A stretch of 64,000 nt of DNA, taken from NCBI GenBank assembly GCA_010672585.1, contig JAAHGF010000024.1, positions 62,001 through 126,000 on the forward strand, in the 5' to 3' direction. This document shows, piece by piece, positions 46,195-56,127 of the stretch (within the stretch, counting starts at the first letter, position 1; each line of letters starts with the position of its first letter). The DNA is from Okeania sp. SIO1I7. GTDB lineage: Bacteria > Cyanobacteriota > Cyanobacteriia > Cyanobacteriales > Microcoleaceae. Under the pieces are notes generated by a model. That model was not told where the DNA came from. It saw nothing but the letters and a program-made list of their open reading frames with translations, and did not search any database. The position numbers and the translations under genes were made by a program.

Positions 46195-46692
46195 AAATTT
46201 TCCTGGGGGACTTTAACATTTTAATACTAACAAACTAAATTAATTGAGCTTGTTATCTTAAAGAAGTTATACCAATTTTATGTGAGTCTGCACAAAATTA
46301 TGAAATTTATTACTTGTCTGTCTCAATCTACAGTTAACTCTGATTAAAATATTATTCTATAACAACTTCATATTAATGTGGAATTACAGCAATTCTCAAC
46401 AGAGTATAATCAGAAAATTATTATGAATAGAAATTGAGACTTTATATATAACTATAATAAAATCTCTAGCTCATCAAGAGAGGGAAATACTTGTTTCTCC
46501 TTTAAAGGAGAGGATTTTTACCTTAATTATTCGGTAAATAATTCTCTATTTTAGTTTATGTTTATTCTTTATTAAACTGCTATTAGTGTATTAAATTATT
46601 AGTAGAATAACGTACTGAAAGAACATATATAGGTTAATTTAATTTAAACTTTCCTATCTAATGTTCTATCATTTTGTTGTACTATAAAATGC
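46195..46692. other. Intergenic region, mostly AT-rich
   Basis: A paired-hairpin repeat (CTCCTTTAAAGGAG, about 46498-46512) is the only recognised feature. Confidence 0.4.
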
Positions 46693-46869
46693 TTAAACTA
46701 AACCTGCCCGGTCAAAAATCAGAGCTACTAAAGCAGCAAAAATAGTTATTCCTAAAGCAGTTAAAGGATTTTGACCTTGACTAACAGCAAAAGAAGTCAC
46801 TACACCAGCTCCTAAAGCAGCAGTAACGGCAGCAACCAATGGATCGCGGTTTGAACGATTTTTGTACAT
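46693..46869 (-). CDS. Small membrane protein, 58 residues
   Basis: This short gene reads MYKNRSNRDPLVAAVTAALG, AGVVTSFAVSQGQNPLTALG, then ITIFAALVALIFDRAGLV and stop. Two hydrophobic segments (about 12-30 and 36-53), a basic N-terminus and regular codon use support a real gene. It looks like a conserved small cyanobacterial membrane protein; no function is known to me. Confidence 0.65.
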   Translation of the reverse strand: MYKNRSNRDPLVAAVTAALGAGVVTSFAVSQGQNPLTALGITIFAALVALIFDRAGLV

Positions 46870-47432
46870 AATTATTAATTCCAGATAGATTTTTTAAACA
46901 ATTCATAACTAACAACGTTGTCTCAACCTATCACTGAATTAATAATTAAGATGGAAATTATCCTGGTTTTGCAATTAAGATTAAAATTTCTCTAAATTTC
47001 TTAACAAATCAAGACTATTTAGGGTTTGCTGAAAAAGTCTTTTAGTAGGGGTAGGAGACAGGAGACAGGAGACAACCCACCCCTTGCCCCTCCCCCTCCC
47101 AGGAGGGGAGAAATGGGAATGAGTGAGGAGATAGGAGCGGGCGTTTTGTCAGAATGATTTTTCTGCCCAACTATGCGCCTAAAATACTAACTTTTTGAGC
47201 ATAAAGAGCTGAAAACCAAACACTTTTTTCGACCTAAAAAAGGCTCAAGTATTTATACGTCAATGCTTTTAGATTTAATCAGTAAGCCCTATTTAATTAT
47301 AAATTTTTTGCAGAAGTTGGGTAAAGGTAACAGAGAAGATAAAAAAATTAAATAATTACCTAGAAATATGTTTTTATACTCAAAATTTATATTTATTGGG
47401 TAAGTTTTAAATGATATTAAAGAATAGAGAAT
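46870..47432. repeat. Intergenic region containing a MITE-2 copy
   Basis: About half of the region is the MITE-2 element at 47021-47290. The flanks are AT-rich with no gene. Confidence 0.5.
47021..47290 (+). mobile_element. MITE-2 copy, complete, 4-bp duplication ATTT
   Basis: It begins AGGGTTTGCTGAAAAAGTC and ends TTAATCAGTAAGCCCT, flanked by ATTT on both sides. The 270-bp interior contains CTATGCGCCTAAAATAC and the CCCTCCCAGGAGGGG block. It is the best full-length reference of the family. Confidence 0.85.
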
Positions 47433-47882
47433 TTACTCCAATTTTTCAGTATTACCACCGGATACCCACCCTGTACGATTACTCCCATCATCTACTCGAA
47501 TCCTTTGCCATCTTTTATCTGAACTTTCTTCCAAAACTATAACTTTCTCTTGATAAGAAACACCACCAATACGATTAGCATCTCTGCTAGGAGTATCCCG
47601 TAAAATCAAACCAATAGGTTCAACTACAATAGCTCTGTAAGCTCCAGGGTCTAATTGATTAGATAAATTTTTATTTGTAGCTTCTGCAGAAGACGTACTC
47701 ACTTTTTGGGCAACAGGTTTTTCATTAGTAAATATTGGTTTTTCAGGCATTTTCGTTAGTTTTGCTGCAAAGTAGAGAACTGATGCTGCACTAGCACCAA
47801 TGAGCAATAGTATTGCTAAAATAAACCCTACTAAAAATTTGAATAAGCTATAAAAATTCATAATTTTAATAACCAATTTCAT
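47433..47882 (-). CDS. Membrane-anchored SH3-domain protein
   Basis: 149 residues. An N-terminal membrane helix (FLVGFILAILLLIGASAASVLYFA, residues about 15-40) and a low-complexity linker precede a bacterial SH3 domain (about 85-145). The domain reads IVVEPIGLILRDTPSRDANR, then IGGVSYQEKVIVLEES, then RIRVDDGSNRTGWVS. Such domains usually bind cell-wall peptides in the periplasm. The start is uncertain (47882 or 47861); neither has a clear ribosome-binding site. Confidence 0.75.
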   Translation of the reverse strand: MKLVIKIMNFYSLFKFLVGFILAILLLIGASAASVLYFAAKLTKMPEKPIFTNEKPVAQKVSTSSAEATNKNLSNQLDPGAYRAIVVEPIGLILRDTPSRDANRIGGVSYQEKVIVLEESSDKRWQRIRVDDGSNRTGWVSGGNTEKLE

Positions 47883-48477
47883 AAAATATTACTACAGTCA
47901 CAATACAGGGAATAGGGAATAGGGAACAGGGAACAGGGAACAGGGAATAGGGAATAGGGAACAGGGAACAGGGAACAGGGAAAGAAAAACATAATAAAAA
48001 AGATTGAATTTTTTTATTGTAGGAATAAATTACAAATTAAGATGTAATACAAAATTAACAAAAGAATGTTACAAATAAACTATCTAGTAAATAATTAATA
48101 TAGCAATTCTCATATTGGTGAGCTACAAAATTCGTTTGTTTTAGCGAGTAGGGAGTAGGGAGTAGGGAGTAGTAATTCGAGAAACTGGGGATAGAAAAAA
48201 AGAAAAACAACTGTATCTCACTAATTTGAGAAACGCTATAACTAAGAACTAACAATTAATAATTTACCTAACACCTATCACCTCACATCTAACACCTAGA
48301 AAGTTATTTGTAGGAAACATTTATCAATTTGGCATAACTACCTTCTTCTTCCCTCTTCCTTCTTTCCTCTTCCTTCTTTCCTCTTCCTTCTTTCCTCTTC
48401 CTTCTTTCCTCTTCCTTCTTTCCTCTTCCTTCTTTCCTCTTCCTTCTTCCTTCTTCCTTCTTCCTTCTTCTGCTATT
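47883..48477. repeat. Heptamer-repeat region between the SH3 gene and ycf46
   Basis: Bases 47905-47983 are about eleven GGGAATA/GGGAACA heptamers. Bases 48147-48170 are GGGAGTA heptamers. Bases 48345-48475 are an array with a 14-bp unit (CTTTCCTCTTCCTT) that passes into plain CTTCCTT heptamers and ends next to the ycf46 stop. No gene is seen. Confidence 0.75.
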
Positions 48478-49980
48478 CTAAAAATTACCTTTTAAGCCAC
48501 CATATCTAGAAGCAAGACGTGCTTTACCTGCTGCGGCCCAATCTTGTAAAAACTTAATTTGTTCTTCTGCAGTTCTAGCTAGAGGGATAATTTGACTAGC
48601 AGATTCTAAAACATCCTCAGTAGTAAACTCACGATTTTGACTAAATCCAATGTGCATAGCTTCAATGAGAGATTGTTCTATTTCTGCACCAGAAAAATCA
48701 GGAGTTTCATAAGCTAGACGATTTATATCATAATTTTTGATATTGTGAGGTCTTAGCCGAGATAAATGTACCTCAAAAATAGCTGTTCTTTCTTCTTGGT
48801 TAGGTAAACCAACAAAAAATATTTCATCAAATCTCCCTTTTCGTAATATCTCAGGAGGTAAAGATTGAATATTATTAGCAGTAGCTACCACAAATACAGG
48901 AGATTTTTTCTCAGCTAACCAAGTAATAAATGTACCAAAAACACGACTGGTAGTACCAGCATCTCCTTGACTTTTCAACCCTGCAAAACCCTTATCAATT
49001 TCATCGATCCAGAGAACACAAGGTGCTAAAGCTTCCGCAATAGAAATCATCTGTCGAGTACGAGACTCCGACTCTCCGACCAACCCTCCAAACAAACGTC
49101 CCACGTCCAAACGTAGTAGAGGCAAATGCCAATGATGAGCGATCGCCTTAGCAGTGAGAGATTTGCCAGTACCTTGTATTCCTACCAAAAGTAAACCTCT
49201 TGGATGAGGCAAACCATATTGTCTCGCTCGCTCAGAAAATGCTCCACCCCGTCGTAATAACCAATCTTTGAGATTATCTAAACCCCCAATATCAGAAATA
49301 TTTTCACGAGCAGGATAGAAATCTAATATTTGAGTTTGGCGGATAGTTTGACGTTTTTCTTCTAAGATTAAATCAACATCATTAAGCTGTAGTTCTCCGT
49401 GAGTAGCAATTGCCTTAGCCAAAACTCTTCTAATTCTCTCAATAGATAATCCTTGAGCTGCTCGAACCACTTCATCTAATAAACGTTTGTCTAAAGATTG
49501 ACCCATTGCCACTAATAAACGTTCTACCTCTTGGGAAATTTCTTGACTATTTGGCAGTGGGAATTCTATGATTGTTAAAACTTCAGTTAAATCTTCTGGA
49601 ACAGATATTTGAGGAGCAAGAATAACTAGATTTTTAGGTTGAGATTTTAATTTCTTTGCCAAATTTCGTAGTTTTCTCGAAATAGAAATATCTTCCAAAA
49701 ATCTTTGAAAATCACGCAAAATAAAGACCGCAGGAGCAGATTCTGGCAACTTTTCCACAAGCTCTAAACCTTGGAGAGGATTTCTTTTTCCCCACCCTGT
49801 ATCATTAGGATTATTTTGATATCCTTCAACAAAATCCCATATATAAACTGCTCTATTACCTTGTTTTTTTGCTGATTCAGTAATTGCAATTTCTACTCGT
49901 TCTTCTTCTCTAGTCTGAATATAAATTATTGAGTAGCGCGAGCGGAGTAGTAGTTCAAATTCTTCTTGAAAATTCATCAA
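48478..49980 (-). CDS. ycf46: Ycf46-type AAA ATPase
   Basis: This 500-residue AAA ATPase is encoded in cyanobacteria and some algal plastids. The N-terminal half begins NFQEEFELLLRSRYSIIYIQ, a typical Ycf46 start. The AAA module has GIQGTGKSLTAKAIA (Walker A), APCVLWIDEIDKGF (Walker B), sensor-1 VVATANN and the second-region RKGRFDEIFFVGLP. It has been linked to CO2 uptake in Synechocystis; the mechanism is unclear. The start may be the first or second ATG of MMNF. It is last in a minus-strand run. Confidence 0.92.
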   Translation of the reverse strand: MMNFQEEFELLLRSRYSIIYIQTREEERVEIAITESAKKQGNRAVYIWDFVEGYQNNPNDTGWGKRNPLQGLELVEKLPESAPAVFILRDFQRFLEDISISRKLRNLAKKLKSQPKNLVILAPQISVPEDLTEVLTIIEFPLPNSQEISQEVERLLVAMGQSLDKRLLDEVVRAAQGLSIERIRRVLAKAIATHGELQLNDVDLILEEKRQTIRQTQILDFYPARENISDIGGLDNLKDWLLRRGGAFSERARQYGLPHPRGLLLVGIQGTGKSLTAKAIAHHWHLPLLRLDVGRLFGGLVGESESRTRQMISIAEALAPCVLWIDEIDKGFAGLKSQGDAGTTSRVFGTFITWLAEKKSPVFVVATANNIQSLPPEILRKGRFDEIFFVGLPNQEERTAIFEVHLSRLRPHNIKNYDINRLAYETPDFSGAEIEQSLIEAMHIGFSQNREFTTEDVLESASQIIPLARTAEEQIKFLQDWAAAGKARLASRYGGLKGNF

Positions 49981-50029
49981 TCATCAGAAATATAAATAAT
50001 AATTTAGATAGACTAACCAATAAAAACAA

Positions 50030-50698
50030 TTACTTAACTGCTTCAAGATTTAGGCTTATTGGATTTTTAGAGGCATCATTAAATGTAGTCATTTCACACA
50101 CTCCTGGTTGCCATTTTCTAACCTCCTTAAATCCTGTTTTTTTGAGAAGTAACTCTAAACTTGATTGATTAAATACTATCATGTGAAAGTTAAACTTATA
50201 GTTTTGTCCACCCATTAAAGGACCCATAATCTTATTAATATTATTTCCACTTGCTCTGTATTTATCTATTAACAAATCAAAGTCAGGGACAGAAAGACGC
50301 AGAATGCCACCTTCCTTAAGGACTCGGAACCATTCATTTAAGACTTGAGAAATCATACGATGGGAAAAATGTTCTAGGCAGTGAGAACCATAAATCAAGT
50401 CTACGCTGTTATCTTTAAAAGGAGCTAAATTATCTATTGGGCGTATGTAGTGAATATGAGGTGCCGGTAATCCATCAATATTAATAAATTTTGGATGATT
50501 AATAGAACCACATCCAACATGAAGGTTTACAGCTCCATTCTCTAATTTTGGAAGTGCAGGCCGTCCTAAAATTTGTCTTATTAGTTTACCATAAATAATT
50601 TTTACTTCCTGATAAATAGTTTTCACTTCCTTTTTTAATTTTTTCTGAAATGAAGCAGGTAAAAAATCAATTAAATTCTCGATCAATTTATTACTCAT
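50030..50698 (-). CDS. Class I SAM-dependent methyltransferase
   Basis: 222 residues. The SAM-binding segment VNLHVGCGSINHPKFINIDG, then VDLIYGSHCLEHFSHRM and VLKEGGILRLSVPDFDLL, mark a Methyltransf_11-type domain. The N-terminal 45 residues are basic and helical. Variants of this type often act on sugars or lipids, but no substrate is evident. It lies between yceD and ycf46 on the same strand. Confidence 0.82.
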   Translation of the reverse strand: MSNKLIENLIDFLPASFQKKLKKEVKTIYQEVKIIYGKLIRQILGRPALPKLENGAVNLHVGCGSINHPKFINIDGLPAPHIHYIRPIDNLAPFKDNSVDLIYGSHCLEHFSHRMISQVLNEWFRVLKEGGILRLSVPDFDLLIDKYRASGNNINKIMGPLMGGQNYKFNFHMIVFNQSSLELLLKKTGFKEVRKWQPGVCEMTTFNDASKNPISLNLEAVK

Positions 50699-50761
50699 AA
50701 TCTTTTATTTTGTAAAAAATTTTTTTGTTAATACTTAATAAACAACTTTAATCATCCACTA

Positions 50762-51271
50762 TCAACTATTATTCAGTTGTTTTTTAATAGATTCTAAACC
50801 AGCCCATCGCCGGTCTATAATTGATGAGGAGCTATTTTTCTCAGATAATTTAATCCCCTGACAATTTTTATCACATAACTTTCTTGAAGGAACTGCCAAA
50901 CACAACTGTTCATATATCCATTCTTTAGGATTAAAATATCCACCTGGGGGTAAAGTTTCTACCAAATCTTCCACAGAGTTTTCTACTTCTATATAAAATA
51001 AATCTTTTTGCTCTTTAATTTCTTTCAGCCAAATTAATTCTTTTGGATCGATCGCCAATTTATAGTTGTACTGTTTTAAACATCTATCACAAGTGAGAGT
51101 AATAATTGTTTCTAATTCTCCTTTAACTTCCAGATAATTGCCATGATTAGTTACTTGTAAATAGCCCCTAACTGGAGTCAGTGTTTCCAAGTCTGATATA
51201 AATTCCTCAAACTTAATAACCTCAGTCTGCTCAGTTTTTTTCAGTAGACTGGGAATATGTATTATTTCCAT
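50762..51271 (-). CDS. yceD: YceD/DUF177 family protein
   Basis: 169 residues of the DUF177 family, linked to 23S rRNA processing and in plants to plastid ribosome assembly. The TLTCDRCLKQY cysteine pair and the acidic strand LETIITLTCDRC are visible. A second cysteine pair lies near the C-terminus (CLAVPSRKLCDKNCQG). It follows khpB on the same strand, so it likely belongs to the same transcription unit. Confidence 0.85.
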   Translation of the reverse strand: MEIIHIPSLLKKTEQTEVIKFEEFISDLETLTPVRGYLQVTNHGNYLEVKGELETIITLTCDRCLKQYNYKLAIDPKELIWLKEIKEQKDLFYIEVENSVEDLVETLPPGGYFNPKEWIYEQLCLAVPSRKLCDKNCQGIKLSEKNSSSSIIDRRWAGLESIKKQLNNS

Positions 51272-51413
51272 CTTTACTTCACCTCACTTATTCCATATAA
51301 GCGATTCAGAATCCTGAGTATAGAATTCTGAATTTGCTTTACCTAACTAATAATTTTAATCTCTATAACTCATTCTTTTCTCCAAATATTTTCTATATAT
51401 TTTCTATTAGTAG

Positions 51414-51914
51414 TTAGCTTCTAATTTTTACTACTAAACGGCGGTCTGGTTCCTGTCCATGACTGTAAGTTTCTAAATCTTCACAGTCTTGAAGCATAGT
51501 ATGTATTTGACGACGTTCGGCAGAAGATAGAGATGTTAACTCATGCTCTTCACCAGTCAAACGTACTTTTTTTGCTGCATACTCTGCTATTAATAGGAGT
51601 TCTTCTTGACGACGAACTCGATAACCTGCTATTTCCACAGTGTAGGACAAATGCTGTTCTGAATCATTACCTATATTTAGAATTGTATTAACAAGGTACT
51701 GAATTGCATCAATTGCTTTACCATCGAATCCTACTAGAATAGAAATTTGTTCTGGTGTCAGATTTGTCTCATCTATGATTAACCAATAGCCGTCTTCTTG
51801 TTGTTGACCTATGACTTTTGCTGGAATTTCTGCTAAAATCAGCAGTTTCTCTAGCCATTGCTTTCCTTGGTCTAGTCCTTGCTCTATATAATAACTATCG
51901 TTCATTACTAGCAT
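51414..51914 (-). CDS. khpB: KhpB/Jag RNA-binding protein (KH-R3H)
   Basis: 166 residues. The KH domain carries the loop LVGFDGKAIDAIQYLVNTIL and the R3H domain carries ELTSLSSAERRQIHTMLQ followed by YSHGQEPDRRLVV. The start overlaps the yidC stop by one base (TAATG), indicating translational coupling. The N-terminal Jag domain of Firmicutes is replaced by a short acidic region. The probable partner is KhpA at 40.1 kb. Confidence 0.9.
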   Translation of the reverse strand: MLVMNDSYYIEQGLDQGKQWLEKLLILAEIPAKVIGQQQEDGYWLIIDETNLTPEQISILVGFDGKAIDAIQYLVNTILNIGNDSEQHLSYTVEIAGYRVRRQEELLLIAEYAAKKVRLTGEEHELTSLSSAERRQIHTMLQDCEDLETYSHGQEPDRRLVVKIRS

Positions 51915-53062
51915 TAAGCTTTCTTCTTAGAACGTCCTGGTTCAAAGGGTAGTGCTTCTCTTCCCTTTCCTGTTTTTGTTGTTTTTGGTTGTGACTCTTC
52001 TACTAATTTCTGTAGGTTTTCAGGTAATGGTTCTTTAGATAGAATAAAAGCCTGAACCGTTTGAAATATGTTAGCGATAAGCATATAAAGTAACACACCT
52101 GCCGGTAAAGGAGTAAACAGAAATATTCCTGAAAACAAAAAGGGAGTGATTTTGTTGATTGAGTCTTGATTAGGATTAGCATTGTTAGCCCCAGGTCCTT
52201 TACCTGAGATTGTCTGACTAGCATAGATACTAACTCCAAAACCAATCACCATAATTAATATATCCCAGTGAATCGCCCCATTTTCATCAAAGGCACCGAC
52301 ACGACCTAGAGCTTTAATAAATAGAAATCCTTTATTTGCTGCAATTCCTGGGATAGTACCTTGAATTGTTGCTTCACCTGATTGTAAAGCTACCAAGTTA
52401 CCATCTTGATCGATTTGAACTCTTTCTGAACCTTTAGTTATAGCCCATGTAGGTTTAACTTCGGTTTGATTATATTCCTGTTTCAGAGTTTCTAGAGATT
52501 TACCCTCTACTGTTTGAAATTCGACGTGAGTCTTATCTCCAACAACTAACTTATTACCACTAGGCATCAAGGCAAAAATAGGAAAGTGGACACCATCATT
52601 AACATATATATTTTGAGGTGAAGTTATATAAGCTTGTGGTTGAATTCGCTCTAGTTGTTCTTGAGGAAATATTTGTATATCTACAGTGTAATTAATATTA
52701 GTAAAGGGCGATCCACGCAGAGTTGCAAACAAGGCAAAAAGTATAGGCATTTGAAATAGCAGTGGCAAACATCCTGCCAATGGATTAAACTCTTTCATCA
52801 GTTTACCCATTTCTTCCTGCTGTTTTTGTGGATCGTCTTTATAGCGTTTTTGAATCTCCTCTTGTCGCTTTTTCATCAAAGGTTGCGTAACTTTCATTTT
52901 ACGCATATTCCTAATTGACCCCGCATTTAAGGGGTAGAGACTTGCGCGAATTACAAGAGTTAAAGCTACGATCGCTAGACCATAACTTGGTACGATCCCG
53001 TAGAAAAAATCCAGGATCGGCAGCATTATATTGTTGGAAAGAAACCCTATACCAAAATCCAT
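51914..53062 (-). CDS. yidC: Membrane protein insertase YidC (Oxa1/Alb3 family)
   Basis: This 382-residue insertase places membrane proteins, in cyanobacteria including thylakoid proteins. Membrane segments include [59 protein letters not shown] and [20 protein letters not shown]. The hydrophilic stretch after the second segment contains [20 protein letters not shown], a BIG2-like Ig fold absent from E. coli YidC. The usual rnpA-yidC-khpB order is kept. Confidence 0.95.
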   Translation of the reverse strand: MDFGIGFLSNNIMLPILDFFYGIVPSYGLAIVALTLVIRASLYPLNAGSIRNMRKMKVTQPLMKKRQEEIQKRYKDDPQKQQEEMGKLMKEFNPLAGCLPLLFQMPILFALFATLRGSPFTNINYTVDIQIFPQEQLERIQPQAYITSPQNIYVNDGVHFPIFALMPSGNKLVVGDKTHVEFQTVEGKSLETLKQEYNQTEVKPTWAITKGSERVQIDQDGNLVALQSGEATIQGTIPGIAANKGFLFIKALGRVGAFDENGAIHWDILIMVIGFGVSIYASQTISGKGPGANNANPNQDSINKITPFLFSGIFLFTPLPAGVLLYMLIANIFQTVQAFILSKEPLPENLQKLVEESQPKTTKTGKGREALPFEPGRSKKKA

Positions 53063-53254
53063 TATTTTATGTCAACCTTGGGGCTGGTGATATTTCTAAT
53101 TTCGACTATTTTTAATTTTTGATTACTATATAATAAAGGTATCTAGTTCAATACATATAAATTAGTCATTTATAAGAACATTTACTAGGTCGATATTATA
53201 GTAGTAGCTAATTGAAAGACACATGACGAGTGAAAAATAATAGTTAAATAACTA

Positions 53255-53644
53255 TCAATTACTAGAACTATTAGTTTTTTGAGCTTTTGCAGCCATTTTT
53301 TCAGTTATGTAAGATTCAATTTCTCTAAATCTTGGTATTGCCCTGAGTTCTAAACGAGTACCATTTCTGAGAGTAACTACCAAGTCCCCCCAAGCTCCTA
53401 ATCCTCTGGGGACTTTTGCTATATTGACAATTTCTGAGTAAACAATATCTGTTCGATCTTGTCCCATCCAGCCTCCGATAACGGAAACTCGACGATTAGT
53501 AATCCTATACCGTAACCATAAAGCTCTAACAATAGCAGCAACAGTTAGAGGTAGGCCAATAATTGTTAAACCAATTAATAAGTTAAGAATTAAATCTCCT
53601 ATGTGGGGACCACCTTCATAAAAGGCTTCCTCTCGAATACCCAT
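53255..53644 (-). CDS. PH-domain (bPH2-like) membrane protein
   Basis: 129 residues. A membrane segment (LILNLLIGLTIIGLPLTVAA, residues about 18-40) precedes a bacterial PH-like domain, with YRITNRRVSVIGGWMGQDRT and the VPRGLGAWGDLVVTLRNGT strand pair. It overlaps the 3' end of rnpA by 29 bp, and a protein of this type commonly separates rnpA and yidC in cyanobacteria. Function unknown. Confidence 0.82.
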   Translation of the reverse strand: MGIREEAFYEGGPHIGDLILNLLIGLTIIGLPLTVAAIVRALWLRYRITNRRVSVIGGWMGQDRTDIVYSEIVNIAKVPRGLGAWGDLVVTLRNGTRLELRAIPRFREIESYITEKMAAKAQKTNSSSN

Positions 53645-54023
53645 CTAACACCTCCAGTTGTGTCAATAACTCTTCTAATTGTTGCAGAAATTGAGAATAA
53701 TTGCACTGTTGAGCTGTTGGTTTAACTACAATCACAATATCCCATCCTTTGGATATAAATGGCAACATTTGACGTAAACCTGCTCTAATTTGGCGTTTAA
53801 TTCGATTTCTGACTACTGCTCCTTTGCTCACTTTTTTACTAATAGTAATGCCTATCCGAGTAGGTCGCAGAGGTTCTAAGTTATCTACACTTTGAGGTAA
53901 CTTAGGCTCTTGCTGATGACGCAGAGCCTTTAATGTCAGATAAGAACTATTCTTGCGAATTCCTTTCTGATATACAACACCAAAATCTTTATAATGACGC
54001 AGCCTGTTTTCGATAGGCAACAT
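53616..54023 (-). CDS. rnpA: Ribonuclease P protein component
   Basis: This 135-residue basic protein activates RNase P RNA for tRNA 5' processing. Visible motifs: LPIENRLRHYKDFGVVYQKG, then RIGITISKKVSKGAVVRNRI and KRQIRAGLRQML (the RNR box). It lies between rpmH and the PH-domain gene in the conserved rpmH-rnpA-yidC order. Length is somewhat more than the bacterial mean because of an extended middle region. Confidence 0.95.
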   Translation of the reverse strand: MLPIENRLRHYKDFGVVYQKGIRKNSSYLTLKALRHQQEPKLPQSVDNLEPLRPTRIGITISKKVSKGAVVRNRIKRQIRAGLRQMLPFISKGWDIVIVVKPTAQQCNYSQFLQQLEELLTQLEVLDGYSRGSLL

Positions 54024-54080
54024 ATTGAGATTATTTAAAACTTGTCTATAATCATCAGAACTATTTCTAATTTTCTTTTT

Positions 54081-54221
54081 CTAATAGACTGCTAGACGCT
54101 CCCGCCCTTTTTGCCGACGTGCTTTAATTACTGCTCGGCCATTTCTAGTACGCATTCTTGTTCTAAAGCCAGATACTCTTCTTCTTTTTCTACTTGTACC
54201 ATGTAAAGTCCTTTGAGTCAT
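54081..54221 (-). CDS. rpmH: 50S ribosomal protein L34
   Basis: This 46-residue gene was read directly on the minus strand as [40 protein letters not shown], then ERLAVY and stop. It is the highly basic L34 protein with its usual RTRMRT..GR....RRQKGR.RL pattern. It heads the rpmH-rnpA-PH-yidC-khpB-yceD block. A GGAGT-like site precedes the ATG. Confidence 0.96.
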   Translation of the reverse strand: MTQRTLHGTSRKRRRVSGFRTRMRTRNGRAVIKARRQKGRERLAVY

Positions 54222-54341
54222 TTTTTCTACTCCTTAGCCACTAATCTAATCACAATTTAAAGTCACAATCCCTTATCCTAGCATATATATCATATAAAGT
54301 AAAACAAGGCAAATCTATTGTCCATTTCTCAATCAAATATC

Positions 54342-54869
54342 CTATTCTATGGTCAAAAGCCATGTGCCAATATAACGCAGTAAAGGCACATCACCAGGAG
54401 TCCTAATATTGGCATTAAAGTGGTACATTCCACCAAATCTGGGATTTCTGACATTGCTGAAAACTACCTCAATTTTATTACCCGCAGGAATAGGTTCAGC
54501 AGGGTAAATTTCGACAAAATTATTTTCTTTGTCCCATACTATTTCATCAATAGGTATTGATTCTGGTTTTTTTGAGCTTCCTCCCCCAACACGAATTTCT
54601 ATTTTTTCAGTATCAAATGTACCTTTGTAGTAATTAGGATAAAAAATTGATAACTGGGCAACTGCTAAATTTAATTTGTTTGCTGGTATCCGCAGTCGAT
54701 AACGATCCCAAGTCCCGGACCTACCAGAATCTAAACGAAAGTTTAACTGATTTTTTTGTTCTGGGCCACCAAATAATGTAAATCCTGGCATCCCTTGAGC
54801 CAAGCTAGCAATTGGCACACCTGTTAATAAGCAACTACTAACTAGCAAAGTAGAAAGTATACGTTTCAT
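54342..54869 (-). CDS. DUF2808 exported protein
   Basis: 175 residues. A signal peptide (KRILSTLLVSSCLLTGVPIA, then SLAQG) precedes a beta-rich DUF2808 domain: FTLFGGPEQKNQLNFRLDSG, RSGTWDRYRLRIPANKLNLA, then IFYPNYYKGTFDTEKIEIRV and FSNVRNPRFGGMYHFNANI. The family occurs in cyanobacteria and a few other groups, function unknown. It stands upstream of rpmH but separated by a terminator-like AT region. Confidence 0.85.
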   Translation of the reverse strand: MKRILSTLLVSSCLLTGVPIASLAQGMPGFTLFGGPEQKNQLNFRLDSGRSGTWDRYRLRIPANKLNLAVAQLSIFYPNYYKGTFDTEKIEIRVGGGSSKKPESIPIDEIVWDKENNFVEIYPAEPIPAGNKIEVVFSNVRNPRFGGMYHFNANIRTPGDVPLLRYIGTWLLTIE

Positions 54870-56127
54870 AAAATTTCCTCTAACTTGAAAATATCTTAAC
54901 TAAAACTTTATCAATATTTTATAAGTACAGCACAGGATTTTTACAATAAACATCTGAGGTAGTAGGGAGTAGGGAGTAGGGAGTAGGGAGTAGGGGAGAA
55001 AGAATTGATGATTTATGTGCTAAAGTTGATTTTATTTTGGATTTTTACTAGATGTCTAAAAGAGGGAACAGGGAAAAGGGAGGAACAATTGAGAATTTAT
55101 AGATAATAATTGATTTTATTTTGGATTTTTACCAGATGTCTATTAGACATTTCCACCAAAGGAAGGAGTAGGGAGTTTCGACTTAGTTAACAATTTGCGA
55201 TACGGAGCGCGACATAATACGCTAGTTCTCACACGCAAGTAGTAACGAGGGTGACGCTTTGTATCTTCTGCACTAATCGCTGCTTAAACATTTCTGGCAG
55301 TCTATCTATAATAGACATAGACCTCAGAAGAAATCCCACTCCCTACTAGGAAGGGCGCAGCAAGGGTTTGAGGACTTTTTTCTGATGTTGATTGACAAAG
55401 ACTTAAATGTAAGTATAGAGTGTAGAAATGCGGTTGGGCAAGACCCGTCAATGCCTATGGATGAGTAACCGCCGACGGCCTCACAAGAAGCAGGTAGGGG
55501 CGTTGCATAAGGGCGTCCGTACACATCAATTTGACTTTGATGTGACGCTTTGTATCAGTTTTATGAAGCAGTAAGGAATAGTATCTCTATTCAAGCTGAC
55601 AAAAAATATTGACTTTGAGAGCGATCTCCACAATTTTAATATCCTCTTTAGCAATTTTTTTGAATTTGTTACAGCTTCAATAATAACCAATATTTAGTAT
55701 TAAAAATCACATAACTTCTTGATGGCCACCTTGAATTCATAAGACAAGTTTAAAGATAGCAACAAGCAACTAAATATCAGCCTAATCTAATAATAATTAG
55801 ATAACAGCTAAAAAGAACAATAAAATTGCTAGCTAACTCAGGCCAATTATTTTAGGTACGGTTCCTAGTTAAGAAAATCAAACTTTAGCTAAACCATCGA
55901 GAAGCCTGCGCGCGAAATTTTCAATTTGGTGTGAGATGAATCGGAGGTAAGCGTAAAATCTGATTGCGGAGCTAGGCGCTTAGTTTTTCGCTCTGCAAAA
56001 AGGGCAGCGGGGCATCCCGTCCTTAGAGCTTCGTGGAGTCCGATGCAATAGCAGGACTGCGAAGCGAGAGAGCTTACGCTATACCGAATGGTTAGTGTTG
56101 GAATATGTCACTAGACAAGGAGAATTT
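54870..56127. other. Long gap upstream of pntA, with repeats and a GC-rich leader
   Basis: GGGAGTA heptamers are at 54960-54998. A TAGACATCTCC-type end pair lies around 55050-55150. A mixed region at 55320-55560 has GC-rich inserts and no gene. An AT-rich stretch follows. Bases 55905-56085 form a sharply GC-richer segment directly before pntA. No protein gene is supported. Confidence 0.5.
55905..56090 (+). ncRNA. Possible structured leader upstream of pntA (uncertain)
   Basis: This compact GC-rich segment within AT-rich DNA contains short complementary pairs (for example GCGTAA / TTACGC, and GGGGCATCCCG) and ends about 38 bp before the pntA ATG. It matches no riboswitch I recognise and may equally be insertion debris. 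It is listed only because it is unexplained and leader-positioned. Confidence 0.25.

Noticed and set aside
48345-48475. CRISPR-like array
   Set aside because: The unit is 14 bp with no unique spacers; it is a simple tandem repeat, and no cas genes are present.
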